From contig NZ_NBBJ01000001.1 in the NCBI RefSeq assembly GCF_002197665.1, positions 744,001-808,000 of the forward strand: DNA of 64,000 nt, written 5' to 3'. The DNA is from Sphingomonas mucosissima (GTDB taxonomy: Bacteria > Pseudomonadota > Alphaproteobacteria > Sphingomonadales > Sphingomonadaceae). The notes under the pieces were generated by a model that was not told the DNA's origin, made no database searches, and worked only from the letters and a program-made list of their open reading frames with translations. This document shows positions 26,192 through 34,582 of the stretch, in pieces (within the stretch, counting starts at the first letter, position 1; the number at the start of each line of letters is the position of its first letter). The translations under genes and the position numbers were made by a program.

Positions 26192-26818
26192 TTAGCTTTT
26201 GCGCCGCCGAGCCTCCACCAGGTTGATCGCTTTCTCGACTGACGCCTCGATCGATAGGAAGCTGGTATCGAGCAGGGCCGCGTCCGGTGCCGGAACGAGC
26301 GGCGCCGTCGTGCGCGAACTGTCGCGCTGATCACGGGCGCGGATGTCGGCCAGCACCTGATCAAAGGTGACGGGCGAGCCATTCCCTTGCAGCTCCGCGT
26401 GGCGGCGCCGGGCGCGGATGGTCGGCGTGGCGCGAACAAAGAGCTTTGCCTCGGCGGCCGGGGCGATGACCGTGCCGATATCGCGTCCGTCGAGCACGGC
26501 GCCGCCCTCTTGATTCGCGAACCTTTTCTGCCGCTGGAAGAGTGCCGCGCGCACCAGCGGGTGAGCCGAAACGATCGAGGCGAGCTTGCCGATCTCGTCG
26601 TCGCGAAGCACGGGGTCGGCCAGCGTCAGTTCGTCGAAATCGCAGGCGGCGACCGCGTCGGCCTCGCGGGTGGGGTCCAGCTCGAGGCGCTTCACCGTGG
26701 CCGCAACCGCGCGGTACAGCAGACCGGTATCTAGGTGCGGGAGATCATAGTGTTTCGCCAGCGCCTTGGCGATCGTGCCCTTGCCCGAGGCGGCGGGGCC
26801 ATCAACGGCGATGATCAT
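26192..26818 (-). CDS. cmk: Cytidylate kinase
   Basis: Phosphorylates CMP and dCMP with ATP in the cytosol. The 208 residues carry the P-loop GPAASGKG at 7-14, YDLPHLDTGLLYRAVA for nucleoside binding, and VLDGRDIGTVIAPAAEAKLFV. The ATG overlaps the stop of the upstream hydrolase gene as ATGA. aroA-cmk-rpsA is a widespread gene order. Confidence 0.97.
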   Translation of the reverse strand: MIIAVDGPAASGKGTIAKALAKHYDLPHLDTGLLYRAVAATVKRLELDPTREADAVAACDFDELTLADPVLRDDEIGKLASIVSAHPLVRAALFQRQKRFANQEGGAVLDGRDIGTVIAPAAEAKLFVRATPTIRARRRHAELQGNGSPVTFDQVLADIRARDQRDSSRTTAPLVPAPDAALLDTSFLSIEASVEKAINLVEARRRKS

Positions 26819-27789
26819 GCGGTGGCATCCTTCCGGGCCAGCCAGCCGCGCAGCACGCCGATCGTCTCGGCCGGCCGATCGTTGAACAATCCGTGCGCGG
26901 CGCCGGGGATGACGGCGAATTCGGCGCCGGGCACGCGCGCGGCGAAGGCACCCGTGGTGAGGGGGCGCGCCTCGTCATATTGGCCACAAAGGAACAAGGT
27001 ACGCTTTCCTTCCAGCTTGGCGAGCAACGGCTCGCCGTCATAATCCTTGAGTGTTCCGGTGGAGACGAACTCGCTCGCGCCCCACATCGCCTGGTACATG
27101 GCCCGGTTGCCGGGCACGCCGCGGCTGTATGCGGCCACGTCAGGCGCGGCGGGCATGCGCCGATTGAAAGCGGCGTAAAAGGCCTGGGTGGGCGCGTCGC
27201 AAGCCGCCGGTGGATCGGCCATGGTAAGGGCGCCGCACCGCTGCAGCTCGGCGCGGATCGCGGGCGGAAGGTCCCCGATCAGCGCCGCCGCGTCCGAAAG
27301 CCAGCTACGAGTGGAGACCAACGGGCTGGCGAGCGCGAGGCCGGCAAGCGCCGCGGGCCGCCGCGCGCCATATTCCAGCGCGATCGTGCCGCCCCAGCTC
27401 GCGCCCAGCACGTGCCAGCGCGGGACGCCGAGCGCGGTGCGGATCGCCTCCAGCTCGTCCACGAAGCGCGGGACGCGCCAGTTGGCGGGATCGCCCGGAC
27501 GATCGGAGCGGCCGGTGTCGAGCTGATCATACAGGATCACCGCGCGATCATTGGCGAGCGGCAGCGCCTCCAGGAAGCCGGCGTGGGTGCCGCCGGGGCC
27601 GCCATGGATCATCACGATCGGCGCGCGCGGCCCGGCGAGATCACCATTGACGCGGACGTAGACGCGGCCGCCCGACACCGGCACCATCAGCTCGCGCGTG
27701 GGCCGTTCCACCGTGCGGGCGAGCGCCGGCGCGGCGAGCAGCGTGGCGGCCGTCCCGGCGATCAACGAGCGGCGATCGATCAGCCCCAA
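26815..27789 (-). CDS. Tat-exported alpha/beta hydrolase of the proline iminopeptidase type
   Basis: A 324-residue serine hydrolase. The N-terminus (IDRRSLIAGTAATLLAAPALA) is a twin-arginine signal, so the enzyme is probably periplasmic. HGGPGG at 62-67 forms the oxyanion hole, GASWGG places the nucleophile at S131, and the catalytic His lies in IPGAAHGLFNDRP. This is the peptidase S33 pattern. The natural substrate is unknown; proline-starting peptides are one option. The TTG at 27789 has GGAG about 9 bases upstream and overlaps the aroA stop by 10 bases. It sits inside the aroA-cmk pair. Confidence 0.8.
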   Translation of the reverse strand: MGLIDRRSLIAGTAATLLAAPALARTVERPTRELMVPVSGGRVYVRVNGDLAGPRAPIVMIHGGPGGTHAGFLEALPLANDRAVILYDQLDTGRSDRPGDPANWRVPRFVDELEAIRTALGVPRWHVLGASWGGTIALEYGARRPAALAGLALASPLVSTRSWLSDAAALIGDLPPAIRAELQRCGALTMADPPAACDAPTQAFYAAFNRRMPAAPDVAAYSRGVPGNRAMYQAMWGASEFVSTGTLKDYDGEPLLAKLEGKRTLFLCGQYDEARPLTTGAFAARVPGAEFAVIPGAAHGLFNDRPAETIGVLRGWLARKDATA

Positions 27790-29120
27790 CTTGCTTCTCC
27801 CCCAAGCGTGTGCAGCAGATCGAAGAAGCCGGGAAAGCTGGTGGCAATCGGGCTCGCATCGTCGATGGTGATCGGGGCGCGCGCGTGAAGGCCCGCGATC
27901 GCCATGCTCATGGCAATTCGGTGATCGAGCTTCGAGGCGACCTCGGCGCCGCCAGCGATGGGGTCTCCGCCGCTGCCCTCGATCGTCAGCCCGTCCTCAT
28001 GCTCCTCACACCGAACGCCGTTCGCCATCAGCGCGGCCTTCATCACCGCGATCCGGTCCGATTCCTTGACGCGAAGCTCGTCCGCGCCGCGCGCAATCGT
28101 GCGGCCCTGGGCAAAGGCAGCCGCGACGAACAGCGCGGGATATTCGTCGATCATCGATGGCGCGAGGTCATGCGGCACGTCGATGCCGCGCAACGCCGCG
28201 TGGCGCACCCGCAGATCAGCAACCGGCTCGCCCCCGACCACGCGCGGATCGAGCTCGACGATGTCGGCACCCATCAGCCGCAGCGCCGTTACCAGCCCGG
28301 CGCGCGTCGCGTTCAGCCCGACATTCTCGATCACCACGTCGCTGCCCGGCACGACCGAGGCCGCGACCATCCAGAAGGCGGCGGAGGAGGGATCGCCCGG
28401 CACGACGATCGATCGCGGCTTGAGATCGACTTCTCCGACGATGGAGATGGTCCGGCCGCTCTCACCCTGCTCTACGGTGATATCGGCGCCGAAGCCCGCC
28501 AGCATCCGCTCGCTATGATCGCGGGTGGCGATCGGCTCGATCACGCGGGTGATGCCCGGCGTGTTGAGCCCGGCGAGGAGCACCGCCGACTTCACCTGCG
28601 CCGAGGCGACCGACAGCGTATAGGTGATCGGAACGGCGGGGCAGAGGCCGCGCACCATCAGCGGCAGGCGCCCGCCGGGCGACGCCGTGATGTCCGCGCC
28701 CATGGTGGAGAGCGGATCAATGACGCGCTTCATCGGCCGCCCCGATAAGGACGCGTCGCCAACAAAAGTGGCAGTGATCGGGTGACTTGCCACCAGCCCC
28801 ATGAGGAGCCGCGTGGACGTGCCCGAATTGCCCATGTCGAGCGCTGCCTGGGGTTGCAGCAGGCCGCCGACGCCGACGCCGTTCACGCGCCAGATCGCGT
28901 CATCGCTGCGCGTGATGGTGGCGCCCATTGCGCGCATTGCGGCGGCGGTGGCCAGCACATCCTCGCCCTCCAAGAGGCCCTCGACGCGGCTTTCCCCCAC
29001 AGCGAGTGCGGACAACATCAGCGCGCGATGGCTGATCGATTTGTCGCCGGGAACGCGGATGCGCCCCTGCAATCGCGAGGCGGGACGGATCGTGACGGAG
29101 CGGGGAAGGGGATGCGCCAT
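27780..29120 (-). CDS. aroA: 3-phosphoshikimate 1-carboxyvinyltransferase (EPSP synthase)
   Basis: Sixth step of the shikimate pathway: shikimate-3-phosphate plus PEP gives EPSP. The 446 residues include VPGDKSISHRALML near residue 21 and LDMGNSGTSTRLLMGL near residue 90. The PEP-site block GNSGTSTR carries Ala/Ser variation typical of class II enzymes, which tolerate glyphosate better, though this cannot be settled by eye. DLAPSMIDEYPALFVAAAFA and RVKESDRIAVM-like residues follow. It is the first gene of the minus-strand aroA-hydrolase-cmk-rpsA run. Confidence 0.97.
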   Translation of the reverse strand: MAHPLPRSVTIRPASRLQGRIRVPGDKSISHRALMLSALAVGESRVEGLLEGEDVLATAAAMRAMGATITRSDDAIWRVNGVGVGGLLQPQAALDMGNSGTSTRLLMGLVASHPITATFVGDASLSGRPMKRVIDPLSTMGADITASPGGRLPLMVRGLCPAVPITYTLSVASAQVKSAVLLAGLNTPGITRVIEPIATRDHSERMLAGFGADITVEQGESGRTISIVGEVDLKPRSIVVPGDPSSAAFWMVAASVVPGSDVVIENVGLNATRAGLVTALRLMGADIVELDPRVVGGEPVADLRVRHAALRGIDVPHDLAPSMIDEYPALFVAAAFAQGRTIARGADELRVKESDRIAVMKAALMANGVRCEEHEDGLTIEGSGGDPIAGGAEVASKLDHRIAMSMAIAGLHARAPITIDDASPIATSFPGFFDLLHTLGGEASWG

Positions 29121-29230
29121 TGCGCGCGGCGCCTTGCCAGCGGGGTTGCGCTATGGCAAGGCGCCCACCACTTCGCAGGCTCAGGTGTTCTGAGCCTGTT
29201 GATCCATCCATCCGAAAGGCACGAGACGGC

Positions 29231-29554
29231 ATGATCAAGCCGGAATGGGGCACGAAGCGGACGTGCCCGAAATGCGCGACGCGTTTTTATGACCTGCAGA
29301 AGGACGAGCCCGTCACCTGCATCGAATGCGGCTACGCGTGGGAGCCGGAGCCGATCCTGAAGTCGAAGCAGCCGCTTCCCTTCGAGGCCAGCAAGTCCGA
29401 GAAGCAAGCCGCAGACAGCGATCTGGCCGGTGATGTGGATACGGATCTGGTTGCGGATGAGGACGAAGAGCCCAGCGCGGACGACGAAGTCGATCTCGGC
29501 GGCGACGACGATCTGGGTGTGGAAACATCCAACGACGAGGACGAGAACAACTAA
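29231..29554 (+). CDS. TIGR02300 family zinc-ribbon protein
   Basis: A 107-residue protein. Its N-terminus has two CxxC pairs (RTCPKC and VTCIEC) that form a zinc ribbon, with GTKRTCPKCATRFYDLQKD as the TIGR02300 signature. The C-terminal half is very acidic and probably disordered. The family is restricted mainly to alphaproteobacteria and has no assigned function that I know. The ATG at 29231 is the conserved start. It is divergent from aroA, with a 110-base gap. Confidence 0.92.
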   Translation: MIKPEWGTKRTCPKCATRFYDLQKDEPVTCIECGYAWEPEPILKSKQPLPFEASKSEKQAADSDLAGDVDTDLVADEDEEPSADDEVDLGGDDDLGVETSNDEDENN

Positions 29555-29601
29555 TCCTCGCGAAAAAATTCGGGTTTCGGCAGGCGGCGACAAAACGCCG
29601 C

Positions 29602-29630
29602 TTGCCAAGCCCGAAGCGCCCCGTTAGTGG
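29602..29630 (+). promoter_or_regulatory. Predicted promoter of tRNA-Ala
   Basis: TTGCCA (29602-29607), 17 bases, TAGTGG (29625-29630), ending 18 bases before the tRNA. It matches the layout seen at the other tRNA genes in the window. A CGGCGACAAAACGCCGC hairpin just upstream may end the TIGR02300 transcript. Confidence 0.45.
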
Positions 29631-29648
29631 GCGCCTTCCCAACGGAAT

Positions 29649-29724
29649 GGGGCCGTAGCTCAGCTGGGAGAGCGTCGCAATGGCATTGCGAAGGTCAGGG
29701 GTTCGATCCCCCTCGGCTCCACCA
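29649..29724 (+). tRNA. tRNA-Ala (GGC)
   Basis: A 76-base cloverleaf. Acceptor GGGGCCG pairs with CGGCTCC, the anticodon loop ATGGCAT gives GGC, the T arm has GGTTCGATCC, and ACCA is encoded at the 3' end (29721-29724). The 227 bases that follow hold no gene that I can support. Confidence 0.96.
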
Positions 29725-29951
29725 TTTCAAGTACTAAATTGGCTTGAGTGGTGAATACTTCCGGGTAGCGCCAATGCGCGCTCCATTACTCCATATCGGT
29801 CTTGCGTGCTTTCCTGATGATTTCGGGAGATGCTGCCGTTACCGGGGCGCGACGCGTGAGTGCATCGCCGACGGCAACGGGTAACCTAGCGTAAGCCTGG
29901 GGTGCGGCATCGTTCAGCGACGCGACATGGTCTGTTTGTTAGCCTAGTGGG

Positions 29952-30479
29952 ATGCTCAATCGACGCACGCCCATTTCGCTCGGCCTGGCTGCTATACTGC
30001 TTTGCGGATCGGGCGCCGCCAATGCGCAGGTTTCCAATGCGATCCGCGTGATCGACATACCTCCTTCCAGGCTGGAGCCGCGACCGGACCCCGAGCTTGA
30101 GCTTCCGAGCGCCGAGGAACCGCGAGAGGCTGCCGTCGCGGAACCAGCAGTGACGCCAGCGAGCGACCCTGACGAAGCCGGCGGCGAGCACGCGATGGAT
30201 GCCATCGCGGTGGCGGAGGCGGCGAAGCTGCGCGCGGCCAATGAGGCTCAGCTTTCGGCTGCACGCGCGCAGCTCGAGCAGATCACCGCCGAGCAACGCG
30301 CCCAGCAGGATCGAATGGCAAGGTATCGCGAGGCAGAAGCCGCGCATGTGGCTGCCATGTCAGACTATGCGGCGCAATTGGCCGCATCCCGCGCCGATCG
30401 CGAGAGATGGGAAGCCGATGTTGCGGCCTGCCAAGCCGGCGCTCGGAGACGGTGCGCCGTGAGCGACGGCCGCCGCTGA
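29952..30479 (+). CDS. Exported coiled-coil protein of unknown function
   Basis: A 175-residue protein not assigned to a family. Visible parts are a Sec signal peptide (RRTPISLGLAAILLCGSGAANA, cut before QVSNA, residue 26), a Pro/Glu-rich low-complexity segment at about 35-75, and an Ala/Gln/Glu-rich helical region at about 85-160 likely to form a coiled coil. The short Arg-rich tail contains two Cys (ACQAGARRRCA) that could pair in the periplasm. No obvious partner lies next to it. Moderate confidence that it is real rests on the clean signal peptide and codon bias. Confidence 0.6.
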   Translation: MLNRRTPISLGLAAILLCGSGAANAQVSNAIRVIDIPPSRLEPRPDPELELPSAEEPREAAVAEPAVTPASDPDEAGGEHAMDAIAVAEAAKLRAANEAQLSAARAQLEQITAEQRAQQDRMARYREAEAAHVAAMSDYAAQLAASRADRERWEADVAACQAGARRRCAVSDGRR

Positions 30480-30666
30480 TCGCGCCCGCTCGGCGGCGTG
30501 GATGGGCCGCGCTGCGTCGACCTCACACCTCGGCAGAAAGTGCATTCTCTACGCATCCTGCCCCGCGCGCGCAGCACCACCATGGTCCCTGCTGAGCGGG
30601 CCGGCCGGCCGAGGTGTCACTCGGCCATACCGGCAGCCAGCGCCCACTTCTCCCGCGTAAGACCGG

Positions 30667-31422
30667 TTACATGCCGGCCGTTGCGAGGATCATGGTGAGG
30701 CCGATCCGTTTCACCTTGAGGTTCCCGGGCTTTTCCACGGAGATCCACTCGTCCAGTGAGTGACCGCGGCCACCCTCCGAGACGCGAGAGATGGTGATCG
30801 CCGGGATGCCCAGGCTGATCGGGATATTGGAATCGGTCGAGCCGGCGCCATAGCTGATGGGCAGCCCCTCTGCGCGGTAAGCGGCGGTGGCATATTGGAC
30901 GATATCCGCCGTGAGCGGGGTCTGCCCGGCGGGGCGGTCGCCGATCAGCTTGGGCTCCACGGTGATTGCGCCTTCCTTCGTGGAGCGTGCCTCGTTCTCG
31001 GTCGCAACGGCCTGCTGCAGGGTGGCGAGGAACTTCTTTTCGACGCTGGCCAGCGCTTCCGCGCTTTCGGAGCGCATGTCGAATTCCATCCAGACTTCGC
31101 GCGGGATCGCGTTCACCGACGTTCCGCCGCTGACGACGCTGGCACTGTAGGTGGTCTTCGGCTCGGCGGGCACGGGTATCTTGTAGAAGTCGACCACCGC
31201 CTGCGACATGGCGGCCATCGGGTTGACCAGTCCGAACGCGCCATAGCTATGCCCGCCGGGCCCGCGGAACGTGGCGCGGTAGCGCTTGGAGCCGGCGCCG
31301 CCGACGGTCACGCCCTCCAGCCCGCCGCCATCGAGGGAGAAGAACGCCTTTGCCTTGCCCTTGTACTTGCCCTTGGTGAACAAATAGCCGACGCCGCGAA
31401 GATCATCGCGCGATCGGCTCAA
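30667..31422 (-). pseudogene. 3' remnant of an M20 family peptidase
   Basis: The frame aligns with the C-terminal 60 percent of the intact M20 protein at 34583-35857: DDLRGVGYLFTK matches GDLRGSRYLFTK, GPGGHSYGAFGLVNPMAAM matches GPGGHSQGDFGIVNPAYAM, and YGAGSTDSNIPISLGIPA matches FGAGSTDSNIPFSMGIPA. It enters at about residue 179 of the paralogue. The signal peptide, the HxD metal block and the GEEGPG metal block are all missing, so it cannot be an active enzyme. The sequence upstream (31423-31745) does not encode the missing part in any frame. It is probably a decayed tandem copy. Confidence 0.82.
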
Positions 31423-31551
31423 AGGAAAATCGGCACTGGGCCGCTGATCCGGTGTGGCCGCAGAGGGAGCTCAGCGTCCGATAGTTCCTAAACCTTCATG
31501 TCTGCCTCGAGTGCCAAAACTGCAAAGCGAGCTTCACGTACCTATGGCATG

Positions 31552-31585
31552 TCTGCAACTGGGCGTAAGCGGAACGCGTGCTTTC
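31552..31585 (+). repeat. Copy of a degenerate interspersed repeat (MSAxGxKRT-type)
   Basis: ATGTCTGCAACTGGGCGTAAGCGGAACG-like sequence (read in parts here: ATGTCTGCAACTGGG, then CGTAAGCGGAACG). From memory it resembles a dispersed intergenic repeat of alphaproteobacteria whose spurious translation reads MSALGQKRTF; here the frame reads MSATGRKRN. TCTGC and GCGGA form weak dyad ends. No second copy was found in the window. Confidence 0.35.
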
Positions 31586-31701
31586 GCACCTTCGCTGCCG
31601 GTCGGTTCCCGTTGAGAAGCGCTCCGGAAAAAAGGCGGCTACGAACACCTGACTGGCAGCGGTCTTCGGCGGGGCAGATCAACTGGGCCTCGATAAAGCG
31701 C

Positions 31702-31740
31702 GAAGCGGTGCTCCCCCCCACGGGCGAAGAGCACCGCTTC
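31702..31740 (-). terminator. Hairpin downstream of the M14 gene
   Basis: Perfect 11-base inverted repeat GAAGCGGTGCT (31702-31712) and AGCACCGCTTC (31730-31740), 17-base loop, starting 5 bases after the M14 stop codon. There is only a weak T-rich tail (GCGCTTTATC) on the minus strand. Confidence 0.5.
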
Positions 31741-31745
31741 AACGG

Positions 31746-34559
31746 TTAATCGTCCGCCGCTGCTGTGCTCACGCCTGCCTGGGTCGGCCCGTAGAGCGCC
31801 GCATTGAACAGGAACTTGAACGACGCATAGGGCTGCCCGCGCTGCGTTACTTCATTGGCGAGCAGGTAGACGTGGCCCTTTCCGAGCGTGCCGTCGATCA
31901 CCGTTGCGGTACTGTTGAGCGCCTTCTGCCCCCAGGCCCAGCCCGAGCGCAGCGGATCGTCGCTGGCGAACCAGGCGACGCGGCGCACGCCCGGCGCGCC
32001 CGGCGCAAAGGCATAGGTTGGGTTGTTGTTGTAGAACACGTCCAGCGTCGCCGGCACGCCGTACGCCAGCGGGTCGGTCGGATCGACCTTTGCTTCCAGC
32101 ACCGATCCCGGCACGTAGAATTTTGTGCTCGGCAGCGGCGTTCGCCTCCCGCTGGCGTCCGCCGTCGTGAGTGCATTGTACACCGGCAGGCCCAGCTCCG
32201 GCCCGAGCCGCGTGGCGTTGCCGACGGCGATCACCGTGCCGCCCGCCTTTGCGAACGAAGCGAGCTGCGGCAGGGTCTTCTCCGGCGTCACATGGCCGAG
32301 CGCCATGCGCCATTCGGCCGGCAGATCGGCGGGCGCAGGCTGTTTCTGCGGCGGCCGGCCCTCTCGACCCAGCACGTCGGACTGGAAAACGAGCACGTCA
32401 TATTTGGCGTTCAATCCGCCCTTGTCGAGTTCCTGCGGGTACACCACCGTGTAGGGGAATTCGTACTTTTCGAAGATCCAGCGGTTCCAGCCGGAGGCCA
32501 TCGAGCCGCCGTAGTGATCGACAAGGCCGATGCGCACCGGCTTCAGCTTGATCGTCTCTCCGGCGGGCTTGGCGGCGACCGCTACTGCATCGATGCCGAG
32601 CGACTGCACCGCCGACTGGACGATGCCGCTCGCGGCGCCCCGCGCCGGGATCCACAACGCGCCCGGTGCGAGCTGTTCGCCGCCGACCGTGACACCCTGC
32701 TTCAGCCAGTGCACCTCCGCTCCCGCCTTCAGCAGGCGATTGGTCAGGATAAAGCTGTTGTTGGTCGCGTGGCTGACGACATAGCCACCAGCGCCGCTGC
32801 CCGTCAGCTTGCCCGCCGGCGGTGTCGAGATCACATCGGCCACCACCGGAAAGTGCGCCGGTGCGCCGTCCTGCAGGCGATCGAACGTGACGTTCATCTG
32901 GTACGCAAGCGTATAGCCGGTGATGTCATAGGGACGGATCGGCGGGCCACCCGGATAGGCGAAGTCCTGCGGGTGATCCTGCGGCTCGAACATGTCGAGG
33001 ACATGCGGGCGGAACGCCTGGTCGGCGCGCACCACATAGGAGCCCGCGGCATAACGTTTGCCGCCATAGCTGAACGCGGTGGGCGCTTGCTCCACCTCGA
33101 CGCCGGTCTTGATCAGTGAGTTGAGGAAGGCGACCGTTGTGGGCAAGTCGGCCTGCTTGTCGGCAGGGATCACGAAGGCGCGCGGCGCGCGATATTTGGG
33201 ATCCTGCAGGACATCCTTGTACAACGAGGATGGTACGATCGCGCGGGTATCATAGCCGGCGAGATCATCGAGCGCGCTGCCTTCGCCCTGCTTCTTCATC
33301 GCCTCGGCCGCGGTCTTCACCGCGTCGATCCGCTTGGGCGTGACAATCCAGCTATCCTCGCTGCCCAGCTTGATCTGGTTTCGCCCCATCACGTAGCGAT
33401 TGTAGAGCACGGTTTCGCGGTTGCGCGACGCATAGTCGAGGATCGCCCGCGACATTTCCTTCACATAATCGATCGATTGCTGGAAATGCCATTTTTGTGG
33501 CGCGATCGGCATGTACGCGTCCTGCCCGGCCTGCTGCTTGGCGGGCACGAGCGGGATCTCCATCGGCGTCGGGCTGCCGATGATCTCAGTCAAAATGCCG
33601 ATCTGGTTGTGGAAATAGCCGATCGTGCGGATGCCGCCGTTGAACCAGGTGGAATAGGGCGCGCCCGAGCGCGAGACTGAGCCTGCCTTGCCCTGCGCAA
33701 GCAGCCGCTCGTGCATCGCGGTGCCCACCGCGTCGGTGCCGGCGATCACCAGCGGCTCGTTGTTGAAATTGTACGGATCGCGGAACGGCGGAATGAAAAC
33801 CACCGTGCCGACCGGTCCGGTCTGATGCTGGTTGTAGAGGATTTGCGGATACCACTCGCGATAGGCGAGCCGGTTCATGTTGGTCGTCTCGGGCTGGTGC
33901 GAGGCGTAGCTGTCGCGATTATTATCGTGGCCGACGTACTTCTGGTACAGCACCGGGATGGTGTTGGTGTTGCGCTTCAGCTTGTCGGCTGGACGCATGT
34001 ACCAATTGGCGACCAGATCGAGGCCGTCGGGATTGGCGAAGACGTAAAGGCCGATGGTGTCGTTCAAGATGCGCGTCGTTTCGGCATCGTTGCGCGTCAG
34101 CATCTCGTGGATCAGCTGGACGTGGCTTTGTGCGTTGACCACCTCGGTCGCATGGAGGCCGGCGTCGATCAGGACGACGGCCTTGCCCTGCTCCGAGAGC
34201 GCTTTCGCCTGCGCATCGTTCAGTCCCTTGGCGAACGCGAGCTGCTGCGAGATGCCGCGATACTTGTCGAGCTGGCGAATGTTCTCGGGGGAGGAGATGA
34301 TCGCGATATATTGCTCGCGGCCCTCGGCGGTCTTGCCGATGCTCACCAGCTTCATCCGGTCGCTTTCCTGGGCGACGCGCTCCAGCCACTCGGACACTTG
34401 CTTGTAGTTGGCGAGGAAATAGTCCGAGCCGGGCTTCGCCTTGAACACGGCGGCCGGGTCGGTGATCGACCTGCTCTGCGCGGTCGCAACGCTCACCGGC
34501 ATCGCCAGGGACCCCATGGTCATCGAAAGGGCCGTGGCCGTCAGCATCAATGCATGCAT
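31746..34559 (-). CDS. Exported M14 family zinc carboxypeptidase-like protein, large form
   Basis: A 937-residue secreted or periplasmic metallopeptidase. It has a signal peptide to about residue 28 (VSVATAQS). The M14 domain spans about 45-400 with the zinc motif HxxE at H136-E139 (DAGLHATEV), FANPDGLDLVANWY, and NQHQTGP as the probable third-ligand region. The long C-terminal part (about 640-830, HYGGSMASGWNRWIFEKYEFPY) resembles the class I glutamine-amidotransferase-like domain found in large M14 proteins, without an obvious catalytic Cys. It is followed 23 bases upstream by an M20 peptidase, so the pair may degrade exported peptides in sequence. The exact substrate is unknown. Confidence 0.85.
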   Translation of the reverse strand: MHALMLTATALSMTMGSLAMPVSVATAQSRSITDPAAVFKAKPGSDYFLANYKQVSEWLERVAQESDRMKLVSIGKTAEGREQYIAIISSPENIRQLDKYRGISQQLAFAKGLNDAQAKALSEQGKAVVLIDAGLHATEVVNAQSHVQLIHEMLTRNDAETTRILNDTIGLYVFANPDGLDLVANWYMRPADKLKRNTNTIPVLYQKYVGHDNNRDSYASHQPETTNMNRLAYREWYPQILYNQHQTGPVGTVVFIPPFRDPYNFNNEPLVIAGTDAVGTAMHERLLAQGKAGSVSRSGAPYSTWFNGGIRTIGYFHNQIGILTEIIGSPTPMEIPLVPAKQQAGQDAYMPIAPQKWHFQQSIDYVKEMSRAILDYASRNRETVLYNRYVMGRNQIKLGSEDSWIVTPKRIDAVKTAAEAMKKQGEGSALDDLAGYDTRAIVPSSLYKDVLQDPKYRAPRAFVIPADKQADLPTTVAFLNSLIKTGVEVEQAPTAFSYGGKRYAAGSYVVRADQAFRPHVLDMFEPQDHPQDFAYPGGPPIRPYDITGYTLAYQMNVTFDRLQDGAPAHFPVVADVISTPPAGKLTGSGAGGYVVSHATNNSFILTNRLLKAGAEVHWLKQGVTVGGEQLAPGALWIPARGAASGIVQSAVQSLGIDAVAVAAKPAGETIKLKPVRIGLVDHYGGSMASGWNRWIFEKYEFPYTVVYPQELDKGGLNAKYDVLVFQSDVLGREGRPPQKQPAPADLPAEWRMALGHVTPEKTLPQLASFAKAGGTVIAVGNATRLGPELGLPVYNALTTADASGRRTPLPSTKFYVPGSVLEAKVDPTDPLAYGVPATLDVFYNNNPTYAFAPGAPGVRRVAWFASDDPLRSGWAWGQKALNSTATVIDGTLGKGHVYLLANEVTQRGQPYASFKFLFNAALYGPTQAGVSTAAADD

Positions 34560-34582
34560 CAGATTATCTCCCCCTGTTTGGT

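Larger units (their letters stand above)
31423..31745. other. Non-coding spacer between the M20 remnant and the M14 gene
   Basis: 323 bases without a supportable gene, less regular in codon pattern than the surroundings. It contains the MSAxGxKRT-like repeat and the M14 downstream hairpin listed separately. Short frames on both strands (about 60-80 codons) have no ribosome site and no recognisable domain. Confidence 0.6.
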
